Positions 1 to 6,644 of a DNA stretch of 8,467 nt are shown in pieces. The position numbers and the translations under genes are program-made. Within the stretch, counting starts at the first letter, position 1. Each line of letters opens with the position of its first letter. The notes beneath the pieces are model-generated. The model searched no databases. It saw only the letters and a program-made list of their open reading frames with translations, and was not told the origin of the DNA. The DNA is from an uncultured Bacillus sp. (GTDB lineage: Bacteria > Bacillota > Bacilli > Bacillales > DSM-1321): the NCBI GenBank assembly GCA_934215995.1, contig CAKQBC010000088.1:1-8467 (forward strand), in the 5' to 3' direction.

Positions 1-1
1 A

Positions 2-1057
2 AAAATCCTATACTATCATCAAGGCGAATATAAGATTCAGGAAGAGAATCCTAAAGTCATAGATTTAAAACGGCATAAGAAGCAAAAGGGCGTCATCAAG
101 AAAAATACAGGTGCGAGCCTGATCGACCTCGGGGATGGGGTAGCCCTTCTGGAGTTCCATTCTCAAAGCAATGCGATCGGCCTGGACATCATCCAGATGA
201 TTAATTTTTCGATCGATGAGGTGGAGAAAAACTACAAGGGCCTTGTAATCGGCAACCAGGGCAAAAACTTCTGCGTCGGTGCAAACCTGGCAATGATGCT
301 GATGGAAGCGCAGGACGACAATATTTTCGAACTTGATATGGTTATCCGCCACTTCCAGAATGCCATGATGAAAATCAAATACAGCAAGAAGCCTGTAGTT
401 GCAGCTCCACACGCCATGACATTAGGGGGCGGCACGGAAGTCTGCCTGCCGGCGGCGCATATCCAGGCGTCCATGGAAACCTACATGGGCCTTGTGGAAG
501 CGGGAGTCGGCCTGATCCCGGGCGGAGGCGGAAACAAAGAGCTTTATATCAAGCATTTGGAGAATATGCCGAGCGGCGTACAGTACGATCTTCAAAATGT
601 GGCAAACAAAGTATTTGAAACAATCGCCTTGGCAAAAACCTCGGCTTCTGCTGAAGAAGCGAGAGAACTTAATATGCTGAACAATTTCGACGGCATAAGC
701 ATGAACCCTGATCATCTGATCTATGATGCGAAGCAGGCAGTCCTGGCTCTGTCGGAAAGCGGATACAAGCCGCCGGTAAGGAGAAAGATCCCGGTAGTCG
801 GAGAAACTGGATACGCAGCATTGCTCCTTGGGGCGCAAAATATGAAACTGTCAGGCTTTATATCTGACCATGACCTGAAAATTGCAGAGAAACTGGCTTA
901 TGTAATCGCCGGCGGAAGGGTTCCATATGGAACGGAAGTGGATGAACAGTACCTGCTTGACTTGGAAAGGGAAGCATTCCTTCACCTGATTTCCCTGCCG
1001 AAATCCCAAGCCAGAATGCAGCATATGCTGGTGAAAGGTAAGCCGTTGCGCAACTAA
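2..1057 (+). CDS. fadN: 3' end of FadN, enoyl-CoA hydratase / 3-hydroxyacyl-CoA dehydrogenase (partial)
   Basis: The reading frame is open from base 2 to the TAA at 1055-1057, giving 351 residues with no start, so the gene enters from upstream. The visible part is the crotonase (enoyl-CoA hydratase) domain. The oxyanion-hole segment NFCVGANL is followed by GGGTE, whose Glu is encoded at 437-439. GLVEAGVGLIPGGGG follows, with its Glu at 497-499. These two Glu are 20 residues apart, the spacing of the catalytic pair Glu144/Glu164 of rat crotonase, so the hydratase should be active. In FadN the NAD-dependent 3-hydroxyacyl-CoA dehydrogenase domain lies N-terminal, and here it is outside the window. 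From memory the B. subtilis protein is about 790 residues, so a little under half is seen. It hydrates 2-enoyl-CoA and oxidises 3-hydroxyacyl-CoA in the cytosol. The gap to fadA is 28 bases, which implies one operon. The family call is firm; the dehydrogenase half is inferred. Confidence 0.93.
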   Translation, partial: KILYYHQGEYKIQEENPKVIDLKRHKKQKGVIKKNTGASLIDLGDGVALLEFHSQSNAIGLDIIQMINFSIDEVEKNYKGLVIGNQGKNFCVGANLAMMLMEAQDDNIFELDMVIRHFQNAMMKIKYSKKPVVAAPHAMTLGGGTEVCLPAAHIQASMETYMGLVEAGVGLIPGGGGNKELYIKHLENMPSGVQYDLQNVANKVFETIALAKTSASAEEARELNMLNNFDGISMNPDHLIYDAKQAVLALSESGYKPPVRRKIPVVGETGYAALLLGAQNMKLSGFISDHDLKIAEKLAYVIAGGRVPYGTEVDEQYLLDLEREAFLHLISLPKSQARMQHMLVKGKPLRN

Positions 1058-1071
1058 TTTTTAACAAGGAT

Positions 1072-1078
1072 AAGGGGG
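1072..1078 (+). promoter_or_regulatory. Ribosome binding site that sets the GTG start of fadA
   Basis: AAGGGGG ends 7 bases before GTG at 1086. It supports the GTG start, because the protein from there begins [13 protein letters not shown], the expected N-terminus of a thiolase, and the next in-frame ATG would remove this segment. Confidence 0.7.
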
Positions 1079-1085
1079 AACGTCC

Positions 1086-2264
1086 GTGAGAGAAGCGGTA
1101 ATTGTTGCTGGTGCTAGAACGCCAATCGGTAAAGCGAAAAAGGGGTCGCTTGCACAAGTGCGGCCTGATGATTTAGGCGCTTTGGTCGTTAAGGAAACAT
1201 TGAAACGTGCGGGTAATTATGAAGGGAACATAGATGATCTGATTATTGGGTGTGCAATGCCTGAAGCAGAACAGGGCCTGAATATGGCAAGGAACATCGG
1301 AGGGCTTGCGGGGCTTCCGAATACAGTGCCTGCCATCACGGTGAACCGTTATTGCTCCAGCGGCCTGCAAACAATCGCATATGGAGCTGAACGCATTATG
1401 CTTGGACATAGCGATACAGTCATTGCCGGCGGTGCGGAATCGATGAGCCTTGTGCCGATGATGGGCCATGTCGTCAGGCCGAACATCAAATTGGCTGAAA
1501 CTGCGCCGGAATATTACATGGGAATGGGCCACACAGCTGAAGAAGTCGCCAAAAAGTTCGGCATTTCCAGGGAAGACCAGGATGCTTTCGCAGTACGGAG
1601 CCATCAGAAGGCTGCCGCTGCTATCGAGGCGGGGAAATTTGTCGATGAGATTGTTTCTGTCGAGGTTACGAAGCGTTATGTCGACCAAGCCAATAAAATG
1701 AAAGAAAAAACATTTACATTTTCGATGGATGAAGGCGTACGCCCTGATTCATCAGTCGAAGGCCTTGCTAAACTGCGCCCGGCTTTCTCGGTGACCGGTT
1801 CGGTGACTGCAGGGAACGCATCCCAGACGAGCGACGGCGCGGCAGCCGTTATGGTCATGGATGCTGAAAAAGCCCAATCACTCGGTTTGCCTGCTATGGG
1901 CAAATTCCGTTCCTTCGCAGTGGCAGGGGTGCCTCCTGAAATCATGGGGATCGGCCCAGTAGCCGCTATTCCGAAAGCCTTGAAACTTGCGGGGCTGGAG
2001 CTTTCTGATATCGGGCTGTTTGAATTGAATGAGGCGTTTGCTTCACAATCCATCCAGGTAATCCGTGAATTGGGCATTGATGAAGAAAAAGTGAATGTCA
2101 ACGGGGGCGCGATCGCTCTTGGCCATCCGCTTGGCTGCACAGGCGCCAAACTGACGCTTACCCTTCTGCATGAGATGAAAAGAAGAAACCAGCAGTTCGG
2201 CGTAGTAACAATGTGTATCGGCGGAGGAATGGGCGCTGCCGGCGTATTCGAACTGATCGGATAA
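1086..2264 (+). CDS. fadA: FadA, acetyl-CoA acyltransferase (3-ketoacyl-CoA thiolase)
   Basis: A complete 392-residue thiolase, the usual length for the family. It cleaves 3-ketoacyl-CoA with CoA to give acetyl-CoA and a shortened acyl-CoA, the last step of the beta-oxidation cycle. The nucleophile is Cys90 in NRYCSSG. The other signature blocks are present: NEAFA at 315-319, GHPLG with His347, and CIGGGMG with Cys377 as the acid/base cysteine. The biosynthetic (acetoacetyl-CoA) and degradative thiolases share these motifs. The degradative call rests on its position between fadN and fadE. Translation starts at a GTG with a good ribosome binding site. It is followed by a 69-base gap with a GC-rich hairpin before fadE. 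Nothing is broken or missing. Confidence 0.95.
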   Translation: MREAVIVAGARTPIGKAKKGSLAQVRPDDLGALVVKETLKRAGNYEGNIDDLIIGCAMPEAEQGLNMARNIGGLAGLPNTVPAITVNRYCSSGLQTIAYGAERIMLGHSDTVIAGGAESMSLVPMMGHVVRPNIKLAETAPEYYMGMGHTAEEVAKKFGISREDQDAFAVRSHQKAAAAIEAGKFVDEIVSVEVTKRYVDQANKMKEKTFTFSMDEGVRPDSSVEGLAKLRPAFSVTGSVTAGNASQTSDGAAAVMVMDAEKAQSLGLPAMGKFRSFAVAGVPPEIMGIGPVAAIPKALKLAGLELSDIGLFELNEAFASQSIQVIRELGIDEEKVNVNGGAIALGHPLGCTGAKLTLTLLHEMKRRNQQFGVVTMCIGGGMGAAGVFELIG

Positions 2265-2266
2265 TC

Positions 2267-2285
2267 ACCCGGGCTTGTCCCGGGT
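2267..2285 (+). other. Intercistronic GC-rich hairpin between fadA and fadE
   Basis: ACCCGGG (2267-2273) pairs perfectly with CCCGGGT (2279-2285) around the 5-base loop CTTGT, starting 2 bases after the fadA stop. No run of T follows (TGTACAAACC), so it is not a standard intrinsic terminator. An mRNA processing or stability element, or partial attenuation between the two genes, is possible; the function is inference. Confidence 0.6.
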
Positions 2286-2333
2286 TGTACAAACCAAATA
2301 CATTCATACGAAAAAATAAAGGGAGGCATTTAC

Positions 2334-4118
2334 ATGTCAGAAACAACAAAAGATCTAATTAAAGGCGGAAGCTTCTTAATTGAAGATGTTTCTTTGGATC
2401 ATTTATTCACACCGGAAGATTTCTCTGATGAGCATAAAATGATCGCCAAAACGGCAGAAGATTTTGTTCAGAATGAAGTCATCCCGGAAGTTGAGAAACT
2501 TGAAAACCATGAATTCGATATTTCTGTAAGGCTTTTGAAAGAAGCAGGGGAGCTTGGCCTTCTTGGTGCTGATGTTCCTGAAGAATACGGTGGAATCGAA
2601 CTTGATAAAATCAGTTCGGCGATCATTACAGAAAAAATGTCTGTGGCAGGTGGCTTTTCGATTTCCCACGGAGCGCATGTGGGTATCGGATCCTTGCCGA
2701 TCGTCCTGTTCGGAAACGAAGAGCAGAAACAAAAATACCTTCCGCTTTTGGCAACAGGCGAAAAGCTGGCGGCATACGCATTGACGGAGCCAAGTTCCGG
2801 ATCGGACGCCCTTGGTGCAAAAACAGTTGCGAAATTGAATGAAGAAGGCACACATTACATCTTGAACGGCGAAAAACAATGGATCACAAATGCAGGCTTC
2901 GCAGATGTGTTCGTTGTGTATGCAAAAGTCGATGGGGATAAATTCACAGCTTTCATCGTGGAGAGAGAATTCCCTGGTGTATCTGTAGGTCCGGAAGAAA
3001 AGAAAATGGGAATCAAGAGCTCTTCTACCCGTACATTGATTCTGGAGGATGCTAAAGTTCCTGTGGAAAATCTTCTTGGCGACCTTGGCAAAGGGCATGT
3101 CATTGCTTTCAACATCCTGAACATCGGACGTTATAAATTGGGTGTGGGCGGAGTCGGCGGTTCGAAACGTGCTTTTGAACTGGCTGTGAAGTATTCGAAT
3201 CAGCGCCAGCAATTCAAAACACCGATTTCTTCTTTCAACCTGACAAGAGAAAAGCTGTCCACTATGGCTTCCAAAATCTATGCGGCAGAAAGCTCTGTAT
3301 ACCGTACAGTCGGCTTGTTCGAAAGCCGTATGAGCAGCTTGAGCAGCGAGCAGGCAAAAGACAGGAAAGAAGTCGCAAACGCCATTGCGGAATATGCGAT
3401 TGAATGTTCTTTGAACAAGTTCTTCGCATCTGAAGTGCTTGACTATGTAGTTGACGAAGCTGTTCAAATTCATGGCGGATACGGTTTCATGGCCGAGTAC
3501 GAAGTGGAGCGTGCATACCGTGATTCAAGGATCAACCGAATCTTCGAAGGAACAAATGAAATCAACCGCTTGCTTGTGCCGGGCACATTCCTTCGCAAAG
3601 CATTGAAAGGTGAGCTTCCTCTTCTTCAGAAAGCCCAGGGGCTTCAAGAAGAGCTCATGATGATGATGCCGGAAGAAGTAGGAGAAGAACCGCTTGCGCA
3701 AGAAAAATATCTAGTGAAAAATGCCAAGAAAATCGGCTTGCTTGCTGCCGGCCTTGCTGCACAGAAATTCGGCACGGCTCTTGAAAAAGAACAGGAAATC
3801 CTGTCGAACATTGCCGATATTGCCTCCCTTGCATATGCAATGGAATCAGCAGTCCTTCGTACCGAAAAAGCAATCGCCAACACGGGTGCAGAGAAAAATA
3901 GCATGAAGCTTCTATATACGCAGATTTTCTGCCAGGAAGCTTTCAACGAGCTGGAGCAGCACGCAAAAGAAACGTTGCTTGCTGTTGAAGAAGGGGATAC
4001 TCTTCGCATCATGCTAAGCTCATTGCGCAAACTTACGCGCCATACGCCAATCAACGTGATTGCGAAAAAACGTGAAGCTGCAGCTGTGCTTGTGGAAACA
4101 GAAAAGTACACTGTTTAA
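2334..4118 (+). CDS. fadE: FadE, acyl-CoA dehydrogenase (long form)
   Basis: A complete 594-residue FAD-dependent acyl-CoA dehydrogenase that oxidises acyl-CoA to trans-2-enoyl-CoA, the first step of beta-oxidation, and passes electrons to electron-transfer flavoprotein. Both family signatures fit exactly: ALTEPSSGSDALG at 149-161 and the segment from Gln378 to Asp397 with HGGYGF. The catalytic base is Glu405 in FEGTNEINR. The order is N-terminal helical domain (about 30-145), middle beta domain (146-245), C-terminal helical domain (255-425), then an extra helical extension of about 165 residues. Such an extension is typical of the VLCAD-like forms and of B. subtilis FadE, which I recall as the same length. 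The start ATG has AAAGGGAGG at 2318-2326, 7 bases upstream. It is the last gene of the fad operon and is followed by a strong terminator. FadR control is known for this operon in Bacillus, but the operator would lie upstream of the window. Confidence 0.96.
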   Translation: MSETTKDLIKGGSFLIEDVSLDHLFTPEDFSDEHKMIAKTAEDFVQNEVIPEVEKLENHEFDISVRLLKEAGELGLLGADVPEEYGGIELDKISSAIITEKMSVAGGFSISHGAHVGIGSLPIVLFGNEEQKQKYLPLLATGEKLAAYALTEPSSGSDALGAKTVAKLNEEGTHYILNGEKQWITNAGFADVFVVYAKVDGDKFTAFIVEREFPGVSVGPEEKKMGIKSSSTRTLILEDAKVPVENLLGDLGKGHVIAFNILNIGRYKLGVGGVGGSKRAFELAVKYSNQRQQFKTPISSFNLTREKLSTMASKIYAAESSVYRTVGLFESRMSSLSSEQAKDRKEVANAIAEYAIECSLNKFFASEVLDYVVDEAVQIHGGYGFMAEYEVERAYRDSRINRIFEGTNEINRLLVPGTFLRKALKGELPLLQKAQGLQEELMMMMPEEVGEEPLAQEKYLVKNAKKIGLLAAGLAAQKFGTALEKEQEILSNIADIASLAYAMESAVLRTEKAIANTGAEKNSMKLLYTQIFCQEAFNELEQHAKETLLAVEEGDTLRIMLSSLRKLTRHTPINVIAKKREAAAVLVETEKYTV

Positions 4119-4127
4119 AAATTTTTT

Positions 4128-4155
4128 GAAAAGCCGTCCATAAGGACGGCTTTTC
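4128..4155 (+). terminator. Rho-independent terminator of the fadNAE operon
   Basis: GAAAAGCCGTCC (4128-4139) and GGACGGCTTTTC (4144-4155) form a perfect 12-bp stem around an ATAA loop, 9 bases after the fadE stop. The upper stem is GC-rich and the 3' arm carries the TTTT run. The A-rich 5' flank means it could also stop transcription coming from the other side. Confidence 0.9.
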
Positions 4156-4158
4156 ATA

Positions 4159-4167
4159 TGCTATAAT
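4159..4167 (+). promoter_or_regulatory. Extended -10 promoter for yusI-gcvH
   Basis: TGCTATAAT is a perfect sigma-A -10 hexamer (4162-4167) with the TG extension, only 4 bases after the fad terminator. The -35 position at about 4139-4144 falls inside the terminator stem and matches poorly (CATAAG), so the promoter would rely on the extended -10. The predicted start near 4174 leaves a leader of about 90 bases before yusI. Confidence 0.55.
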
Positions 4168-4183
4168 GCTCTTGTGAAAAAAG

Positions 4184-4230
4184 AGGGAAAATTCAATAAA
4201 ATAAAGGGTAAAACCTTTGTACTTTTCCCT
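4184..4230 (+). repeat. Nested inverted repeats in the yusI leader
   Basis: An outer pair AGGGAAAA (4184-4191) / TTTTCCCT (4223-4230) encloses an inner pair AAAGG (4203-4207) / CCTTT (4214-4218) with a 6-base loop. Both arms lie in the predicted untranslated leader. The 3' outer arm is about 20 bases before the Shine-Dalgarno site. There is no following T-run. The pairing is seen directly; any regulatory role is inference, and the low sequence complexity makes chance possible. Confidence 0.4.
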
Positions 4231-4262
4231 GTAAAAAGGTATTCTTAAAAAAGGTGATGAAT

Positions 4263-4619
4263 ATGAAACGAACATTATATTGGTACCCTAAATGCGGTAC
4301 ATGCAGAAATGCAAAAAAGTGGCTGGAGAGCAATGACCTGGCGTTTGAAGAAGTACATATTGCAGAAGCCCCCCCATCAAAAGAAGAACTGAGGCAGATT
4401 CATCAGGTCAGCGGGCTGGACCTGATGAAATTTTTCAATACGAGCGGTAAAGTGTATCGCGACCTTGGATTGAAGGACCGTATTAAAGATATGGATGAGG
4501 ATGAAATGTTAGAACTTCTGGCTTCCGATGGGATGCTGATCAAGCGGCCAATCGTCACGGACGGCCAAAAGGCGACAATCGGCTTCAAACAAGAACAATT
4601 CGAAGAAACATGGTTATAA
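4263..4619 (+). CDS. yusI: YusI, ArsC/Spx-family thioredoxin-fold protein
   Basis: 118 residues, the length I recall for B. subtilis YusI. The N-terminus has the ArsC/Spx layout: a beta strand, then KCGTCRNAKKWL with Cys11 and Cys14 as a CxxC pair. Further on are the family KRPIV segment (Arg95-Pro96) and a C-terminal GFKQEQFEETW. The family includes arsenate reductases and the RNA polymerase-binding regulator Spx. YusI itself has no assigned activity that I know of, so a redox role is inference from the CxxC. The start is ATG 4263 with AAGGTGAT (4251-4258) upstream. The earlier GTG 4254 and ATG 4257 overlap that ribosome binding site. It has its own promoter and is 38 bases from gcvH, so the two are probably cotranscribed. 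Confidence 0.88.
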   Translation: MKRTLYWYPKCGTCRNAKKWLESNDLAFEEVHIAEAPPSKEELRQIHQVSGLDLMKFFNTSGKVYRDLGLKDRIKDMDEDEMLELLASDGMLIKRPIVTDGQKATIGFKQEQFEETWL

Positions 4620-4657
4620 CCAATTAAAATATTGAAACAGCATATGGAGGGATTACG

Positions 4658-5044
4658 ATGGCTGCAACATTAAAAGGATTGCGTTATTCGAAAGAGCATG
4701 AGTGGGTAAAGGTAGAAGGAGATAAAGTCCGAATCGGCATATCGGATTTTGCCCAAGAGGAGCTGGGAGATATTGTATTTGTTGAGCTTCCTGAAGTTGG
4801 CGATACAATCACTGCGGATGAGCCTTTCGGCAGTGTTGAATCTGTTAAGACGGTATCTGAGCTGTATGCCCCGATCAGCGGCACAGTCGTTGAGGTCAAT
4901 GGGGACCTTGATGATAATCCCGAATATGTGAATGAATCCCCTTATGAAAAAGCATGGATGGTTGTCATTGAACCCGAGGATGCATCCGAAATAGAGAATC
5001 TGATGACAGCTGAACAATACGAAGAAATGGTCAACGAAGAATAA
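4658..5044 (+). CDS. gcvH: GcvH, glycine cleavage system H protein (lipoyl carrier)
   Basis: 128 residues, the usual length for H protein. The lipoyl domain is clear: HEWV near residue 14, GITDFAQ-type sequence ([12 protein letters not shown] at 27-38), and the lipoylated lysine Lys64 in [12 protein letters not shown]. It shuttles the aminomethyl group between the P and T proteins of glycine cleavage. In B. subtilis it is also known as the obligatory relay for octanoyl/lipoyl groups between LipM and LipL. There is no gcvT or gcvP in the window, which fits a stand-alone relay or a trans-acting subunit. Ribosome binding site GGAGGG at 4646-4651 is 6 bases from the ATG. A terminator follows about 20 bases after the stop. 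Confidence 0.96.
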   Translation: MAATLKGLRYSKEHEWVKVEGDKVRIGISDFAQEELGDIVFVELPEVGDTITADEPFGSVESVKTVSELYAPISGTVVEVNGDLDDNPEYVNESPYEKAWMVVIEPEDASEIENLMTAEQYEEMVNEE

Positions 5045-5063
5045 ACAGGCATGATTAGGAAAT

Positions 5064-5115
5064 AACCCGGCTAAACAGCTGTCCATGAAAGTGGGCTTTG
5101 TTTACCGGGTTTTCT
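5064..5115 (+). terminator. Probable rho-independent terminator after gcvH
   Basis: AACCCGG (5064-5070) pairs with CCGGGTT (5105-5111). After one bulged base, TAAACA (5072-5077) pairs with TGTTTA (5099-5104), closing a loop of about 21 bases that can fold further (CCA 5083-5085 / TGG 5092-5094). The 3' arm runs into TTTTCTATTT. The long loop makes it less canonical than the fad terminator. Confidence 0.65.
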
Positions 5116-5161
5116 ATTTGGCAGGCCGGGAAAACATCGGATCATGCACTCCTGCTGTGCG

Positions 5162-5187
5162 AAGGCTGCCAGGCGCCTGGTCGCCTT
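5162..5187. repeat. 26-bp near-perfect inverted repeat with a 12-bp palindromic core
   Basis: The core CCAGGCGCCTGG (5169-5180) is a perfect palindrome. AAGGC (5162-5166) and GCCTT (5183-5187) extend the same symmetry, broken only at 5167/5182 and 5168/5181, the latter able to form G-U in RNA. No T-run follows. It could be a protein-binding dyad or a dispersed-repeat unit, but neither can be shown from one copy. Confidence 0.55.
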
Positions 5188-5321
5188 GAAACCAAGGGCT
5201 CTCTAGCTGGCCGTCATGGCTATATATGGATAAGGGCATCATTTATATGCAACATCTTCTGAAATGGTCTTAGATAGTAACGCGGGAAATAGGATATGTT
5301 ATCAGTAAGATTCCTTATCTG

Positions 5322-5330
5322 AAAGGGTGA
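5322..5330 (+). promoter_or_regulatory. Ribosome binding site that sets the TTG start of yusF
   Basis: AAAGGGTGA lies 6 bases before TTG 5337. Its last three bases form an in-frame TGA, so no start further upstream is possible. The next in-frame ATG would remove the Toprim glutamate strand. Confidence 0.65.
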
Positions 5331-5336
5331 CTTAGA

Positions 5337-5693
5337 TTGTATGATTCAGGTGACGAAAAAGTAATCATAGTAGAAGGCTATTCGGATAAGAAGAAGGTGA
5401 GCAGCCTGGTAAGGGAAAAAGTGCAAATCCTTTGCACGAATGGAACAATATCTTATCATAAGATGGATATGTTTGTGGATGAACTATTTGATAAAGACGT
5501 TTATATCCTAGTTGACAGCGATGGATCCGGCGAGCGGCTGCGCAAGCAGTTCAAAAGGGAGCTTCCTGCTGCCCGGCATCTGTTTATCGACAAGGTATAC
5601 AGGGAAGTGGCATCGGCACCGAACCACCATATTGCAACGGTTCTGTTGAGTGCAAATATCGATGTTCATCCGGAATTTCTGCACAAAGGGTGA
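5337..5693 (+). CDS. yusF: YusF, small stand-alone Toprim-domain protein
   Basis: 118 residues that are almost only a Toprim fold. The first strand VIIVEGYSDKKKV carries the conserved Glu13. The second motif YILVDSDGSGERLRKQF carries Asp60 and Asp62 (DxD), the metal-binding acidic set used by primases, topoisomerases, RNase M5 and OLD nucleases. The layout EGxxD... then DxDxxG...R resembles RNase M5 but lacks its C-terminal half. Activity on nucleic acid is therefore likely but the substrate is unknown. The start is TTG. The stop is 7 bases before yusE, so the two are translated from one transcript. The symbol follows synteny with B. subtilis and the domain content. Confidence 0.83.
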   Translation: MYDSGDEKVIIVEGYSDKKKVSSLVREKVQILCTNGTISYHKMDMFVDELFDKDVYILVDSDGSGERLRKQFKRELPAARHLFIDKVYREVASAPNHHIATVLLSANIDVHPEFLHKG

Positions 5694-5700
5694 GGATGAT

Positions 5701-6021
5701 ATGAAAGATTGGACAAGCGGGGAAATTAAGAATGCCATTGGGCAGCATGATACATTTTCTTTATATTTGTATACGCCTATGTGCGGAACATGCCAGGTGG
5801 CAGCCAAAATGATGTCAGTGGTGAAGGAAATCAGGCAGGAGACTGTATTTGCGCAAACAAATATCAATTTTGCGGAGGATCTCGTCAAACAATATCAGAT
5901 TGAAAGCGTGCCATGCCTGCTGCTTTTCAAAAGGGGGATCATGGTGAAAAAGCTTTATGCGTTTCAGTCGGTACCCAATCTCAATGATGTGATTGCCCGG
6001 CATCTAGGCGGGAGCGAATAA
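5701..6021 (+). CDS. yusE: YusE, thioredoxin-like protein with CGTC active site
   Basis: 106 residues with a thioredoxin fold. It has LYLYTPMCGTCQVAAKMM with the redox pair Cys28-Gly-Thr-Cys31, and IESVPCLLLFKRG with the cis-Pro71 loop and an adjacent Cys72. No signal peptide is present, so it should act in the cytosol. The length equals that recalled for B. subtilis YusE. CGTC differs from the CGPC of classical thioredoxin and predicts a different redox potential. Partners are unknown. Ribosome binding site GAGG (5692-5695), overlapping the yusF stop, is 5 bases from the ATG. This points to coupled translation with yusF. Confidence 0.88.
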   Translation: MKDWTSGEIKNAIGQHDTFSLYLYTPMCGTCQVAAKMMSVVKEIRQETVFAQTNINFAEDLVKQYQIESVPCLLLFKRGIMVKKLYAFQSVPNLNDVIARHLGGSE

Positions 6022-6111
6022 CATAAAATACTTGTCGAACAAAAGATAAAGGGAACGCACAGCCGTTTGTAGTATTAACTACTGTAAGAATAATGACAGG
6101 GAGTGTATCCT

Positions 6112-6438
6112 ATGCAGGCAATATTACAATCGGTCCGTTCCAATATCCAAAATCAGCAGCATCTGAAACAAATGGTGAAAAAGGTCAGCAAAACCATCAT
6201 TCTTTCGAGTGAAAGCGGGGAGTGGCACCTGACACTTTCAGATACCGTACATGAAAAGAAGAACAGCCGCATTTTCATCAAGGGTCCTGAAGAGATCCTG
6301 TTGCAGGCACTCATGGGGGAAATACCGTTAAGGCAATTGCAAAGGCTTGAACGCTTAAAAATACAGGGGAACTTCAGGGAAATACTGCTTCTGGAATCTT
6401 TATTTATCCTAAGCAAAGAACGGCAAATAAAAATTTAG
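6112..6438 (+). CDS. yusD: YusD, small SCP2-like protein of unknown function
   Basis: 108 residues. The start is ATG 6112, with AGGGAG at 6098-6103, 8 bases upstream; the in-frame GTG at 6103 overlaps that site and is rejected. The middle reads like an SCP2 (sterol carrier protein 2) fold: SGEWHLTLSD, then IFIKGPEEILLQALMGE at about 54-70, then RLKIQGNFREILLLESLF at about 81-98. Such domains bind lipids, but the ligand is unknown here. No signal peptide or membrane segment is seen. It lies 90 bases after yusE and just before the metY promoter. The assignment to yusD rests on this resemblance and on position, so the family call is moderate. Confidence 0.75.
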   Translation: MQAILQSVRSNIQNQQHLKQMVKKVSKTIILSSESGEWHLTLSDTVHEKKNSRIFIKGPEEILLQALMGEIPLRQLQRLERLKIQGNFREILLLESLFILSKERQIKI

Positions 6439-6456
6439 AATATTTATAATATTTTG

Positions 6457-6485
6457 TTGACTTACGTTTTTGTGGGTGGTATATT
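6457..6485 (+). promoter_or_regulatory. Sigma-A promoter of the metY transcription unit
   Basis: TTGACT (6457-6462), a 17-base spacer and TATATT (6480-6485). The predicted start near 6492 lies about 40 bases before the riboswitch. No canonical terminator for yusD is seen between 6439 and here, only AT-rich sequence, so some read-through from yusD is possible. Confidence 0.75.
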
Positions 6486-6531
6486 TCCTATAAAGTTTAT
6501 TGGTTTTATAAGTATTAAAAATGCATAGAAG

Positions 6532-6635
6532 TCTTATCAAGAGAGGTGGAGGGATATTGGCCCATTGAAACCCAGCAACCGGTATGAGTGAATACACGGT
6601 GCTAATTCCAGCAAAGGAAACTTTGCAAGATGAGA
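6532..6635 (+). ncRNA. SAM-I (S-box) riboswitch aptamer upstream of metY
   Basis: The S-box core is present: CTTATCAAGAGAGGTGGAGG, then GAAACCCAGCAACC, GGTGCTAATTCCAGC and AGATGAG. P1 is TCTTATC (6532-6538) with GATGAGA (6629-6635), 7 bp with one G-U pair. P3 is ACCG/CGGT (6578-6581 / 6597-6600) continued by GTAT/ATAC (6582-6585 / 6592-6595). P4 is GCAAAG/CTTTGC (6611-6616 / 6621-6626) closed by a GAAA tetraloop. Binding of S-adenosylmethionine stabilises P1 and lets the downstream terminator form, so metY is expressed when SAM is low. The antiterminator is readable: GATGAGA (6629-6635) is exactly complementary to TCTCATC (6653-6659), inside the terminator. Confidence 0.96.
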
Positions 6636-6644
6636 AAACCGGCT

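Larger units (their letters stand above)
5119..5336. other. Gene-free spacer between gcvH and yusF
   Basis: About 220 bases with no convincing gene on either strand. The longest + frame here (from ATG 5085) is interrupted by TGA at 5187-5189, lacks a ribosome binding site and overlaps the terminator. The first half is GC-rich and holds a 26-bp near-palindrome; the second half is AT-rich and leads into yusF. In B. subtilis I recall a small gene, yusG, at this position. If so it is absent here. No clear promoter for yusF stands out. Confidence 0.5.

Noticed and set aside
1173..1688. 171-codon - strand frame inside fadA.
   Set aside because: It is a shadow of the thiolase gene, with no ribosome binding site or family resemblance.
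1676..2329. 217-codon - strand frame across the fadA end and the fadA-fadE gap.
   Set aside because: It is mostly antisense to fadA, low-complexity Ser/Pro-rich, and runs through the intercistronic hairpin.
2403..3473. Long 356-codon open frame on the - strand inside fadE.
   Set aside because: It is antisense to a gene with complete acyl-CoA dehydrogenase signatures; its translation is Cys/Phe/Arg-rich with no recognisable domain.
4218..4245. TTGTAC-16-TATTCT resembling a second promoter before yusI.
   Set aside because: The start would fall at the ribosome binding site, leaving almost no leader; the extended -10 at 4159-4167 is better.
5085..5189. 34-codon + frame in the gcvH-yusF gap.
   Set aside because: It starts inside the terminator loop, has no ribosome binding site, and shows no recognisable protein features.
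6067..6094. Possible promoter (TTGTAG ... ATAATG) before yusD.
   Set aside because: Both hexamers match poorly and the spacing is uncertain; yusD can be served from the yusF-yusE transcript.
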